From: Dactylonectria macrodidyma
Taxonomy: Eukaryota > Ascomycota > Sordariomycetes > Hypocreales > Nectriaceae
DNA length: 64,000 bases
Assembly: GCA_020744425.1 (NCBI GenBank)
Contig: JAGMUV010000019.1
Span: 1,116,001-1,180,000, forward strand
Reading direction: 5' to 3'
Position numbers and translations under genes: made by a program. Position 1 is the stretch's first letter, and each line of letters begins with the position of its first letter. Below the pieces are notes generated by a model. It saw only the letters and a program-made list of their open reading frames with translations, was not told the origin of the DNA and searched no databases. This document shows positions 33,001 to 44,461 of this stretch, piece by piece.

Positions 33001-35648
33001 CACTTGTTCTCGATCACAAGCTAAATCAACTAGTTATTCTTACTATAAGTTCATTAAGACTCTTCTAGCGATAAACGAGCTTGATGTCGTCTCTCCAGCA
33101 TTTTTACCCACCCAATCGCATCTGGTGATCGACGATCCCCGGATTAGACGCTCTTTTGAGTTGGCGCGATCATCGACGAAGTAACGCTCCAGGGAGATAA
33201 ACTCTTTCAGTCTGGCTTGAGTACAAGTTTCTCGCAACGGAAATTCGAAAGAGGAAATATTTGTTGACGCTCCGCAGGTGCTTGTTGCCAACTTCGGCAG
33301 TCGAATGCGGGGATAATGCTACCTGAGGGGATGAGAAAAAGATGCCTCGGCACATCACTCTTGGATTCACGGCACTAACCTTTCTTTGCAGTTCGGAGTA
33401 TCACTTGAACAATCTTTTGACCTTTAAGAGGAAATTTCTCCGCACCACTGTCACCTTCCTGCTAATGCAAGTCCATGAGGTCCAATGAGAAGTTGAGAAT
33501 CGCAAGGAACTATTGCGGAGTTCTGATGTGGCAGCCTGTGCCTGGTGCAAATTTGTTAGGTCTCGGGACACCACCGATTATCTATCCCTTGCTCCTTCAT
33601 GGTTCCAGATATCCAGTTCAAATTTTCTTGGCCAAGTTCTCGGGACTTTCGGAGGAAGGGAATGAAGCGGAGTAGGCCGGGTCATCCGAGCATATTTGAC
33701 ACAACCTCGGAGGAGAAAATTATTACTGAGCAATTGATAGAAAGGGTGAAGAATATAGCTAGGTATAAATATCTTCCTAATCAGGTTGATGGCGCTTCAC
33801 TATTTATGAATCGCAAGCGGAGTAGGACTCAACGATGGAGTAGACTTCATGGCCTGGGGACTGCGCTTTCGACACTCCCTACCGGAGATTGAAGCTATAC
33901 AGAAAGCCTGTTTCTTTTCAATTAAAAAAAAATATGGGCACCATAGAAATGGATGAGACGACGAGGTTGATCTGAAAAGCGGCCCTTCAACCTCTTTTAT
34001 CCGCTCTAAGCGCGATACGAGGCTGAAATCTTATATCGAAGCAGCTTCGAACTGAAAGTCCAACGCTCCATTAACGGTAGGGCATGAGTACCATTTTCAA
34101 AATAAAGTACTGAGTTAATAGATGGCTGCTTGTGCTACTCAAACAGCCAAAGATTCAGCAGCGCAATTATGTCATCCAGCCAACAAGTTGACCCCCTCGC
34201 ACGCCATCCATAGAACTAGACTTGCAAATGCGCGTATGAGTGGCAACGACATTTCGCAAGACCTTACGACGAGATATCTAACTGGGACACCGAGATATAG
34301 AGGGGAGCAGTTATTATGGGCAGTCATAGCAATATGATCCGAGTGGACTCGAGAGTACCCGTGCCTTAGCCGCTCAGAGTGCAGCTCCTACAATGCTTCT
34401 CTTCACGATATCCGACCATTATTAGATCATATCTCTGCCAACCCATTTGAAGGCCGTTTATTTGTCCAAAGAGGCTCCCACCAGGAGAAAGAAGCAGGGC
34501 GGAATAAGCCGCACCTCGATGCATGTTCCGTGAAAATAACGGATGGGACGCCGGCTAAAAAAGACTCCTGCATCACCGCATCCTGCGGCTTACCCCCCTT
34601 CAACTACCATAGTAGGATTCGAGGCCCAGCGGCAGGGAGGGGCAAACAAGGGGGGGCTGGTCGCAAGGCGAAGGCGCAGCGTAAGGCACCCAATGAAATC
34701 ATCAACGGCACGCAAGGACCGCAAAAGGTAAGACGTTAATTGTTCGTGATTCTTGGCATCTCCGTCCTCTTCCCATTTGCACTGCCACCTCCCCGCTGGT
34801 TGCAGAGTTGGTTCCACTGACCTCCGTGGACACTCCACCGAAACGCCAAGGATCCAGGCGAAAAAGACACTACGTATGCGAATATGGGGAGGGTAGGGCT
34901 GATGAAACTAGAACCTCAGCTACTGGCTCCAACAAAACGCACCTCCGTGGGAAAACGGCGAACTTGGCCACCCGAAGCAGCTGTGGTATGAAGACGAATA
35001 GGTCTTGCCGACTCATCAAAGTTTGATTGGGAGCAGGACAGGTAATTCTGAAATTGGCAAGGGGTCTCAACACCAAACATGAGGCTCATTCATTTGTTCC
35101 TTCACGGTAACATCCGCGAGCATTGCCGCCCGTCTGTTGTCAGCACACCACACCGACTCATTGTCACTAACCTAGCGCTATTTTTTCAAGTCCTACTGTA
35201 GGTCTACCCAGTTCAGCCTCAGTCCCGTGGCGGCGGCTGGGTTTAGGTTTCTTAGGCGTCTCTCTTATTGGTCGCCTCGTCTCACTTATTTCACACCATT
35301 TCACACAGTGTTTCCAAACCCACGCGTCTCACAGTCAACTGGCATGAAGCACAGCCCGCGGGCTGGGTTAACCCAAAAGTTGACGGTGCAACCCAATCAT
35401 TTTGGCCCAAGACTTAGGCCGTTAAGGTTGTCAGGCGCTAATGCTGGAGACAATTATAGCAGAAGGGGCGTTTTGACACCGTACGTGGACTGGCGAGGGT
35501 GTCAAGGAGTCAAGGAGCTACAAGGAGCTAGCAAGCATGTTTCGCCATTCTTAAGTCCGGCTGTCCCGCATCTCGAGGTTTGCTCATTCTTCGCAAATCA
35601 ATCAATCACGCTTTGAATCGAAACCACGCAAACCGCTTGGTCATCAAG
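33001..35648. other. 2.6-kb intergenic, no intact gene seen
   Basis: Upstream of cutinase and of the large membrane protein, which diverge. Several short frames occur but none has domain or splice support. Sequence at 33475-33680 has a coding feel (hydrophobic run) but is broken. Confidence 0.45.
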
Positions 35649-37895
35649 ATGAGTTCCATCATCGACTCAAAATCTGAGGCCAATGTGTCAATCATGGAGT
35701 ATGCGCCACCGGTGAAGCCAACCAAGGTGGTCCAGGGCAAGGTAAGAAGGATGTGGTCTTCTATCGTTCACCTCATTCCTCTCGGCATGACCGGCCTTCT
35801 CCTCTGGATCAACTTTGCCAAGCTGTACTGGTTCGCGCCCAGCGGCCTCGGCAGTGGCCCTCTCAATGTACCTGCAAGCGACGTCCTCAACTGGCTCCAG
35901 TTGGCAGCAAAGCTGTATGAGCTCTTCGTCGTTGCGTCGCTGGCGGCCATTACCCTCAAGAGCTTCAAAAGGCGGCTCGTTCGGGAGGGTCTCCCCTTTG
36001 GCATGCTCTCCGGCGCCTATCGGGTGGGTGATTTGCTGTACCTGTTCGACTCGAGGTTCTGGAGTGGATGGGGTTACGCGCGCTGGCTGGCCCTCCTGCT
36101 CATTTTCAATACTCTTCTTTCCATCCTCGTCGGACCTGCTTCAGCCATTCTCATTGTGCCTGGGCTTCAGTGGTTCAAACTGCCCGGTGCATTCTCAAAT
36201 ATGAGGCCGCCTATCTTCCTACTGCCCTCCGCCCAGATGTGGCCGATTCAAGTCAACGAGTCTATCTGGGAGAATAGGAAATGGTGTATCAACATGGGGA
36301 GCTTCTACCCAGGCTGTCCGGCAGCTGGATTCTCTACTATCTACACATGGGCTTCTGGGTGGAGTTATACTGGACTGCCGGAAAACGTGACTTTTCTCGA
36401 TCCTTCGGGCACTGCGAGGCGGCGACTAAACATGAAAACTGGCACCAAGTCTGGCACAATCCTATCCAGCTTGACAGACGCTGCTACTATGACCTTGGGC
36501 CAGTTCATGAGTTACCTCAAAACCACTGATATCGGTGCTATCTCACAGACAGAGAGATACAAGCTCAGCCTTGCCTCATCGGAGAACTACCAGCCTCTCG
36601 TAAACACCAAATGCAACGTCTGGAATTTGGGGGACTACGAAAACAGCACCGACATCCCTGTCTTCAACTACCCTTCGGCTGAGTTGAACTGCTTCGGAGC
36701 GAGCGATAGCGACTCTTGCCCTCGCATCAGGGACATGCTGAGCGAACGGTCTGTGCCTGAAGGGTCATTGCACAATATGACCGAACCTATATACAGCTTT
36801 GGCATACAGACTGGTGAAGAAGAGGCAAATAATGCGACCCTTTCTGCTCTCACATTCTATGCAACACTGCCATACTTGTATGGAGCCAACGACGACTCCG
36901 TCGGCATGCGTGTCGCCGCCTGCAGCTTCATGCCGCACTGGATCCCCTCGACCATTGTGGCCGACCCAAGCAACACTGATCTCGTTGAGAGCAACGTGAC
37001 CAACCTGGCCGTCTTCGGTGATGAGGATGAGTGGAAGGAAAAGCATCGAAAGGCCGCTGTCGGGCCTGTCATTCTCATCCAAGACTCCTTCTTGGGGTAC
37101 CTCAGCACGGGTCAAACCAACGACACTGGCACCCAAACCTCTGGTGAGATTTTCGCGAATGTTGGAAATCTATTCATGGCCTTGCTGAAGTTCTCTGGAT
37201 ACGGGTCTTACTTTGAACCTGGAAGCTCCAAGGACGAAGCCCTTTCATCCGAGGGTGACGACACAGTACGGCTCGTCATGGAGAAGTTCACAGGTGTCAT
37301 TGTCACCGACGCTCTGGCTCGAATCGCGGCACAGATTCAACCTACGATCGTTCGGGACAGCAATTCGGCCAGCGATGGTATTTCTATCATAGACATATCC
37401 GTCACCGAGGGTCCAGGAGCACTGCAATACCAGTTTCTCCCCAACGGGACAGTCCTCGATTCTAACAAGCAAGAAGCCGGTCAAATGAACATGACGGTGA
37501 CCGAGTATTACAATTGGGCCTTGGAAGAATTCGTAACGTTCGAATTCAATGCCGAGCAGTATGGATACGGGTTCGGTCAGCCGGGCGGTTCCATGACCTT
37601 TGCCTTCGCCGTGATCTTTGCATACATTGCCATGGTGTTTCTGTATTGGATCTCTGTCCTATTCTGCAGAGCTGACACGGTTGCGGCTTGGGGAGACTTG
37701 CAAGATTTGATTGCGCTGGCGTGGAGCGCTCCTACTCCACCAGACTTGAGGGGCCAAGGAGCCAACGTTGCGGACACGAGTGTGTGGAGGGAGAGTGTGG
37801 CTATCAGGGCCTCGTCTTCGAGAAATGTCATGTTGGCCATGGATGACCAAACGGAGGGGCTAATGAGGCTCAGGAAGGACGAGGGATACTGGTGA
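35649..37895 (+). CDS. Large fungal multi-pass membrane protein with big ectodomain
   Basis: Intronless. The ATG at 35649 is chosen over one 69 bases upstream because the extra N-terminus looks like 5' UTR; it gives 748 aa. Hydrophobic segments lie near residues 40-57 (IVHLIPLGMTGLLLWINF), 87-105 (LAAKLYELFVVASLAAITLK) and 145-175 (WLALLLIFNTLLSILVGPAS). A large loop of about 460 residues follows, with many N-glycosylation sites and Cys pairs (CNVW, NCFGASDSDSCP). A last helix is near residue 650 (SMTFAFAVIFAYIAMVFLYW). The short tail is cytoplasmic. This architecture is common in Sordariomycete genomes but has no assigned function. Confidence 0.85.
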   Translation: MSSIIDSKSEANVSIMEYAPPVKPTKVVQGKVRRMWSSIVHLIPLGMTGLLLWINFAKLYWFAPSGLGSGPLNVPASDVLNWLQLAAKLYELFVVASLAAITLKSFKRRLVREGLPFGMLSGAYRVGDLLYLFDSRFWSGWGYARWLALLLIFNTLLSILVGPASAILIVPGLQWFKLPGAFSNMRPPIFLLPSAQMWPIQVNESIWENRKWCINMGSFYPGCPAAGFSTIYTWASGWSYTGLPENVTFLDPSGTARRRLNMKTGTKSGTILSSLTDAATMTLGQFMSYLKTTDIGAISQTERYKLSLASSENYQPLVNTKCNVWNLGDYENSTDIPVFNYPSAELNCFGASDSDSCPRIRDMLSERSVPEGSLHNMTEPIYSFGIQTGEEEANNATLSALTFYATLPYLYGANDDSVGMRVAACSFMPHWIPSTIVADPSNTDLVESNVTNLAVFGDEDEWKEKHRKAAVGPVILIQDSFLGYLSTGQTNDTGTQTSGEIFANVGNLFMALLKFSGYGSYFEPGSSKDEALSSEGDDTVRLVMEKFTGVIVTDALARIAAQIQPTIVRDSNSASDGISIIDISVTEGPGALQYQFLPNGTVLDSNKQEAGQMNMTVTEYYNWALEEFVTFEFNAEQYGYGFGQPGGSMTFAFAVIFAYIAMVFLYWISVLFCRADTVAAWGDLQDLIALAWSAPTPPDLRGQGANVADTSVWRESVAIRASSSRNVMLAMDDQTEGLMRLRKDEGYW

Positions 37896-38191
37896 TGGCC
37901 ATTTGGTTTACGTCAGAGGTGATATAATCTTGTACACGCAGCCACGCTATAATAACATTTGTTGAATCTTACTCCATGCCGCTCCGTCTCAGGAGTAAAG
38001 AGTCACAGCAGGGAATTCAGACGACGTCTAGAACCCCTTTGGGTTTCTCAAACAATCTGAATTATTTTACTTTGCCTGTGGTAACCTCATGCAGCCTCAT
38101 AAAACCGAGTCCCCTGCCCTTCCACTTGTGAACACATCACAATAAAAATCCAACACCCAACAATCCTCGGCTTCTTGGATACCAGAACCCC

Positions 38192-40006
38192 TTAAAGCTG
38201 AGTTCCCAGGTTCACATGCACGGCCTTGGACTGTGTATACGCATCCAAGGCATACTGGCCAAGCTCCCGGCCGATACCCGAAGACTTGTATCCACCGAAC
38301 GGGATACCAAAGTGAGAGTCATTGGACGAGTTGATCCACACCATGCCGGCCTGCAGCTTACGTGCGACTTTGTGCGCCTTGGAAATCTTCTCAGTGAAGA
38401 GTGCGGCAGCGAGGCCGTACGACGTGTCGTTGGCTTTAGCAATAGCCTCGGCCTCGGTACTGAATTTGGCGATAGCTACGACGGGGCCGAAAATTTCCTC
38501 CTGGACGATCTTCATGTCCTCAGTTGTCTTTTGCATGTTAGTGATCATCGACACTCAGGGTTCGCAAAATGCACATACATCTGCAAAGACTGTTGGCTGG
38601 ATGAAAAGTCCCTCGGAACCGTGCTTGGAACCGCCGTGAAGGAGACGGGCCCCGGCAGACTTGCCATCGTCGATGTACCCCAAGATCTTGTCGTATTGAA
38701 CCTGCGAGATCTGGGGACCCTGGAAGGTTTCTTTGTTGAATGGGTCTCCAACCTTTGCGTTCTCCTTTGTGACTTCGACGAAACGCTTGAGGAATTCTTC
38801 GTACACGGCTTCGTGGACATAAATTCGTGACGTCGAAGTGCAGACCTGGAATGTCGCGGCGTGAGGAAGAGGAATTATATCAATGGGATTAGAGACATAC
38901 CTGGCCCTGGTTGTACATGATTCCGGTGTGGCACCACTTGGCAGCTTGATCTATATCCGCATCTTCGAAGACGATACTCGGGCTCTTCCCGCCGCACTCG
39001 AGCGTGATGTTCTTGAGGTTGTTGGCCGCGGCCTTCATGATGGCCCTACCAGTGTTGGTGCTACCGGTAAATGCGATCTTGTCCACATCCATGTGCCCGG
39101 CAAGGGCCTTTCCGGAGACAGAGCCGATACCGGGGATAATGTTGACGACGCCTGGGGGGAGGCCTGCCTCGATCACGAGGTTGCCGAAGTAGAGTGCGGA
39201 AAGCGGCGTCTGCTCGGCAGGCTTGAGGACAACCGTGTTTCCACAAGCGAGTGCCGGTGCAACCTTCCAGGCGAGCATCATGAAAGGAAAATTCCTGAGA
39301 TACAGTTAGATACCTGATCTTAATGCAGATCCCAAGGAAGCCCCGAAAGTGATGTCTGAACGCACCAAGGAATGATTTGGCCGCAGACTCCAAGAGGCTC
39401 TTGGAGTACATAGGCTAGTTTGGCAGGCGAGGTCTCGATTGTGCGGCCGGTGATCTTGTCGGCAGCACCGGCGTAGTACCGGAATACATTGTAAGACTCG
39501 TCCAAATCACCCTCGAGGGCGTCGTTATATGTCTAGCGAGCAGCAGAGGTCAGCAACGCCGCTGGATTGGAACCTACTCACGAGACTTGACAGACCTTGC
39601 CATTATCAAAAGAATCTATGCTAGCGATGAGGTCTCTATCCCGGTCGATTAACTCGGCCAGCTTGTACAAAAAGGCGCCTCTCTCAACAGCAGCGAGGTC
39701 TGACCATTCGCCCTCGAAGGCGCGACGAGCAGCGGCAACAGCCTTGTCGACGTCATCCTCAGAAGCGCCCGGGAGAGAAATAACCTCTTCATTTGTGCTA
39801 TTGTTGCAAATTACATCTCAGCATTTGCTCGACACATGTAGAACCAAAAACAAGCAGATGAGGATACCTCCCTTGGGGTACTTACGCGGGGTTGATTACG
39901 GCAAACTTGTCGCCACCAGCGGCGACAAACTCGTTGTCGATGAAGAGCCCCGTGGGCTGCTTGTACTTGAGCCCGTTGGGCAAGGAAATCTCAACTGCGG
40001 CAGCAT
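38192..40006 (-). CDS. Aldehyde dehydrogenase (NAD(P)+)
   Basis: Exons from the 3' end: 38527-38192, 38845-38579, 39294-38901, 39532-39366, 39797-39596 and a first exon ending at 39886, all in phase, about 495 aa. Family marks: [29 protein letters not shown], the cofactor loop FTGSTNTGR, the general-base Glu in LECGGKSP, the catalytic Cys in [10 protein letters not shown] (formed at a splice junction), [10 protein letters not shown] and the closing [15 protein letters not shown]. It oxidises an aliphatic aldehyde to the acid in cytosol or mitochondria. The start is unresolved: the only near ATG (40006) is one base out of frame with the conserved VEISLPNG start region, so a missed 5' exon or an indel is likely. 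Confidence 0.9.
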
Positions 40007-40747
40007 GGCGAAGTGTATTGTTAGAGGTGAGTGATGGAGGAAGGGTGAAGGTGAATGGATCAAGGGCAGACGGAATGAGAGACGCTTGTAGTACAGACAG
40101 CTGCGATAACGAATGCTGACGTAGCGCGTGCTATCGGCCATGCACCTCCCAAAATGCGGGGTGCAGCTCTTGAAGGAAGGCAAGGGAGGGGGAAGGCGAA
40201 GGCCGATTCAAGCCGCAACTCTGGAATGCCACATGCGATACGGAGTACAAAAAGAGGAGAACAAGCTGCAGGTTTCTCCAATAAGAAACAAGAGCCGCTA
40301 CAGAGGTAGCGAGGGATTCTTCTGGGTGCTGTGCGATGTATCTGGTCTCACTCACAGTTCTGCTCCACAGGGCATGTGGCAGATGTCAAATCATGGCATA
40401 TCCTACAGTCCGAGTGCTATTGTGTGTCATTTCTCTATAAAAGATGAATAAGTACAATGGATTACTACTCTGTATATATGTAGGTAACACACTGACGCAA
40501 TAAGATCACGCACAGTCTTGGAAGTCCAAGTCTAAACCCATCAACGAAACAGACAACGCGGTCCACCCATCTCAGATCCAAGATTGTGCAATGAATACCA
40601 GCATCGCTCATCGCTCATCGCTCATCGCTCATCGCTACCACATGCATGACATGACAACACCGATTCCATCCTCGCAACACAAAATCTAGACTCCGCGCCG
40701 CCCACGATGAATGCTTCAACTTCCCACACAACGCCCCCTTAATGAGC
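40007..40747. other. Intergenic with a 7-bp tandem repeat
   Basis: Upstream of the aldehyde dehydrogenase and downstream of the repeat-tail membrane protein. No gene. It contains five copies of ATCGCTC at 40602-40636. Confidence 0.5.
40602..40636. repeat. Tandem repeat ATCGCTC x5
   Basis: Five near-perfect head-to-tail copies of a 7-base unit in the 3' flank of the minus-strand membrane protein gene. Confidence 0.85.
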
Positions 40748-42132
40748 TCACTTCTTCTGCTCGGAACTGGCGATGGCAGCAGGCGTCGAATCAGCCTCCG
40801 AGAAAGTAGTACTGTCGGCTTCCGCCACCATCCGTTGCAAGGCTATTTCCACTTGCGATCCGTTCAACTCGGCTGTGGGGTTGATGGGCTTCGAGTCGGC
40901 CTCGGAAAAGGTCTTGCCATCGACCTCAGCTACAACATGTTGCGCCGGTGTCGAGACGCCAGAGCCATTCAGCTCAGCAGTAGGAATTATAGGCCTTGAA
41001 TCGGCCTCGGAGAATGTCTTGCCGTCCGCTTCTGCCACATATCGTTGTGCCGGTGTCGAAACGCCGGACCCGTTCAGCTCAACAGTGGGATTGACGGGTT
41101 TCGAATCAGCCTCGGTAAATATCCTGCCTGAGCTGCCTTCAATTTCCGCCAGCACCTGCTGCTGCGACGATTTCTCTAGCTCCGGGGCTGTCTCCGACTT
41201 GACAGTGAAGCTGATCGGCTTCGAATCTGCCTCTGTAAACGTCCTGCCCGAGTTGCCCTCAATCTCCACCAGTACCCGTTGTTGCGGCGACCTCCCTGGC
41301 TTTGATGCTGTCTCAGCCTGCGTTCCATTCGGCTCAGCAGTAGTGTTAACAGACTTTGAGTCAGCCTCGGTGAACACGGTGCCCTGGCTGCCTTCTACCT
41401 CCGATAAGCTCTGTTGCTTAATCTTTTGCATGGGATTCGACGTCGCCTCACCGTGAGGTTTCTGCTCAGAGCTGGCGGTGATGACCGGTTTGGAGTCGGC
41501 CTCGGTGAAGACAGTGCCAGGACTGCCTTGCATCTCAGTTACGCTCTGCTGGTGAAGCGTCTTGACCGGACCCGTTCCCACCTCTGTGATATGGTCCTTC
41601 TTCACGCGGCCATTCGACGTGACAGGCTTCGAGTCTGCCTCGGTGAACACGACGCCCGGGCTGCCTTGCACTTCAGTTACGCTCTGCTGCTGGGATGTCA
41701 AAGTCGGGGCCGTAGCCGCCTCTGCTGTGTATTTTTGCTTCACGTGGCTATTTGACGCAAGCGGCTTCGAGTTTGCCTCAATGAACACAACACCAGGACT
41801 GCCCTGCACCTCAGCCAGGCGTTGTCTCTTCGCCTGCTCAAATTGCTGGAAAAGTTGGAATTGTTGAAACTGCTCTGCCGCACTCGACGTCGTGATCTCG
41901 GGGCTGCCGGGGACAGTAGGCTTCGGGCCAAACACCTTACCCCCAGCAGCTGTTGCGCCCTGCTGCTGGGCTTGCTGAAATTGTTGGAACTCCTGGAACT
42001 GTTCCAGCTGCTGTTCGTGCGATGAGGAAGACTGCACATTGGGTTTTCCTGCTGTGCTTGTGGGGTTGACGAGCGCCGAGTCAGCCTCAGCAAAGATATT
42101 TCCTGCGCTTCCCTCGGCCTCTTGTAGGATGG

Positions 42133-42187
<55 letters not shown>

Positions 42188-43841
42188 TGACTGCTGGAAC
42201 TGTTGGAACTGCTGAAATTGCTCGAATTGGGTGAGTGAAGCGGACGACGAGGAACCAGACGTTGAGTTGTCGCCGGAAGTCGTCTCGAAGGCGGGCTTGG
42301 AATCGGGCTGGGAGACAACGTGGCCTGCGCCGGCTGCCACCTGTGCAACCCCCAGTTTCGGGGACTGTTGCATCTGTTGTCCCGGGTTAATCGTAGTATG
42401 ACCAGAAAACGGATTGGTCTCGTGGAAGCCAGTATGAGCAACAGGCTTGGTGCTAGCCTGCGTCAAGGCCTCGCCGGATCCGCCCTCGACATGAGCACCT
42501 CCGTGGATCTGGGCATCTCCCTGCTGCAGAGACTGGTGAAAGTACTGATCCGAATCCAGGCTCATCTGTCCGTAATACGCAATATCGGGATCAAACGTGG
42601 CATGGGAGACGGGCGTAGAATCCACTTCGGTAAACACCTTGCCCTGGCTGCCCGCAACCTCAGCGAGGCGCTGCTGCTGCATCCCCTGAGTCGGCGCAGA
42701 TGCCGCATGCGCATAGAACTGGTTCTTCTTCGTGTCGTCGCGCGCATTGCCCTCGACCTCAGCGAAGCCCTGCTGCTGCTGCTGCTGATGTTGCTGGAAC
42801 GGCAGCGCCGGGCTCGCAGCCGGATGCACAAAGTACGGGTTCTCCTTGGTGTCGTCGCCGACGCCGGCGTAGCGAACCGGCGTGGAGTCGGCCTCGGTGA
42901 AGACGGTGCCCGGGCTGCCCTCGAACTCGCCGACGCCGTGTTGGTGGACGTTCTGGACAGGCGTCCGGCTCGGGATCGGGCTCGTGTGCGTGTAGTACGC
43001 CTTCTTCTCGTCCGCCCCGATGGGCCGCGAATCGACCTCGGTGAAGACCTTTCCTAGACCGCCCTCAACTTCGACAAGGCCTGTCTGCGGGCCCGCAGAG
43101 TTCCACTTGCTGCCACCGCCCGCCGCTCCTCCGGCTCCGGCTCCGGCCGATGAGCCATCCGTCATCGCCGAAGCGGCCTGCCGTCTCCGCCGCCTGAAGC
43201 AACAAAAGCCAAAGAACAGGAAACCGATGATGACGACGCCGCCAACGACGCCACCCGCGATGGCAGCCGCCGGAACGGGCCCTCCTCCGCCGCTCGAGAC
43301 CGCCCCGGATGTACTCGTGCTACTCGCCCCCTGGTCGCCGGTTGCTGAGGCCGTGTTAGAGCTTCCACTGCTCGTTCCCGAGGTGCTGGTGGCATTGGGA
43401 TTCGTCGCGTCCAGTGTGTAAATCTTGGCTCCGTTGGTGCAACAGCTTGAGCCGCTCGAAGGACAACAGTATTTGTTCTCGCCGCACTTTTCCACCGCCA
43501 GCCAGTTGTCTGGATCCTCTAGTTGCAAAGGTCAGCAGTCTTTCTTTCATCTCTTACAAGGAACAAGAGGACTTACCATCCATACACACAGCTGGACACC
43601 CCGACCAGTCCTGGTTCGCGCAGGCGGCGCGGTAGTAGTCGTACTTGTTCGGGACAGTGCACAGCCCATTCTCCAGGCACAAGTCTCCCTCGCCAAAGTA
43701 GCAGCACGTCGAAAAGGTCGTGTTAGTGGTGCCACATGGCTGGTAGTTGTAGTCGGTCGCCTTGCTGCCGTCTGGGTAGTAGCAGTCGGCCGCGACCCCA
43801 GACGTCGCGAGCGCCGTGAGGAGAACCCAATTGCTGCGCAT
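40748..43841 (-). CDS. Single-pass surface protein with Cys-rich ectodomain and 816-aa repeat tail (paralogue 1)
   Basis: Two exons (43841-43577, 43518-40748) give 1011 aa. Signal peptide is about residues 1-18. The ectodomain (19-118) has the pattern CYYPDGSKATDYNYQPC, STCCYFGEGDLCLENGLC, YYRAACANQDWSGCPAVC, then KYCCP and SCC. A Ser/Thr/Gly stalk leads to one helix near 172-195 (IAGGVVGGVVIIGFLFFGF) and an RRRRR stop-transfer. The rest is a disordered cytoplasmic tail with about 16 copies of a motif like EVQGSPGVVFTEADSKP, two FQQFQQ blocks and a long polyQ tract. The single phase-1 intron sits at the same place as in the two neighbours. Likely role: cell-surface sensing or anchoring (inference). 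No named domain is known to me. Confidence 0.88.
40790..43085 (-). repeat. Coding motif repeat array (about 16 copies) in the cytoplasmic tail
   Basis: Copies of the consensus (A/T)E(V/I)(E/Q)GSxGxVFTEADSKP recur at intervals of roughly 35-90 residues. C-terminal copies are shorter (AEVDGKTFSEADSKP) and nearly identical over their linkers (LNGSGVSTPAQ twice). Middle copies are most conserved; N-terminal ones are degenerate. At DNA level the segment around gagtcggcctcggtgaa recurs, so this is an imperfect coding minisatellite. Confidence 0.85.
42132..42188 (-). repeat. PolyQ-encoding (CAACAG)n microsatellite
   Basis: About 57 bases of regular ctgttg on the plus strand encode about 20 Gln in the tail, flanked by FQQFQQFQQ. 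It is in frame and likely length-variable among strains. Confidence 0.9.
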
Positions 43842-44461
43842 TGTCGATCGAGTCAGTCGTTCGAATTTCCGGCAAAGGCTCCCTCAGTCGAAGGGGGTGG
43901 TGGCAGAGGATGGGTTGTGTGCAGCGCTGAGCCAGACCCCCAAACTTCAATGACTTTGCGTCGTCCTGAACAGATCTACACACAAACTGCCAAAGGAGAA
44001 ATCCAAGAGTTGCAAAGAAAAGGGAAGGAAAGGAACCAGAACAAAAACAAACCAATAGACCTACGGAAAGGGCGAGACCGCAATCCAAAAATCGACCATC
44101 CCCACGAGCTGAACACCGGTGGCTTGGTGGCGTCGCGACGGTCTAGACCATCTGCATCCACCTTTTAACGAATTAGGGCCGCCTTGCGATCCAGCTCGTG
44201 AGTGTGGACTAGGCGGACTAGTCGTCCATTTTACAATGATGATCCCGGCTGCCAATAAGGCTGACTCAGGGGTCCTGTAGTCTAAATGGGACACAAAATG
44301 AACGCTTATGTTTGCGCTGCGGAGAAGGCATACAGAAATAACGTGCCAATGAGACTACCAAATCACTACTAGAGGAACAAAGCAATATCGCAATCATACA
44401 ACACACCAACGCACCAACACACTAACACACACGCTTACATGCTCACCAACCATAATCTCCA
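43842..44461. other. Intergenic promoter of paralogue 1
   Basis: 620 bp between two paralogues. No gene. It contains an ACAC-rich stretch at 44399-44436 (3' flank of paralogue 2). Confidence 0.45.

Noticed and set aside
34530..34739. Basic 69-codon frame at 34.5 kb
   Set aside because: Low-complexity Lys/Arg/Gly sequence with no family resemblance and an equally open overlapping frame.
42320..43421. Long plus-strand frames (245 and 133 codons) over the repeat-tail gene
   Set aside because: They are antisense to a strongly supported minus-strand exon and are products of its GC-rich repetitive codons.
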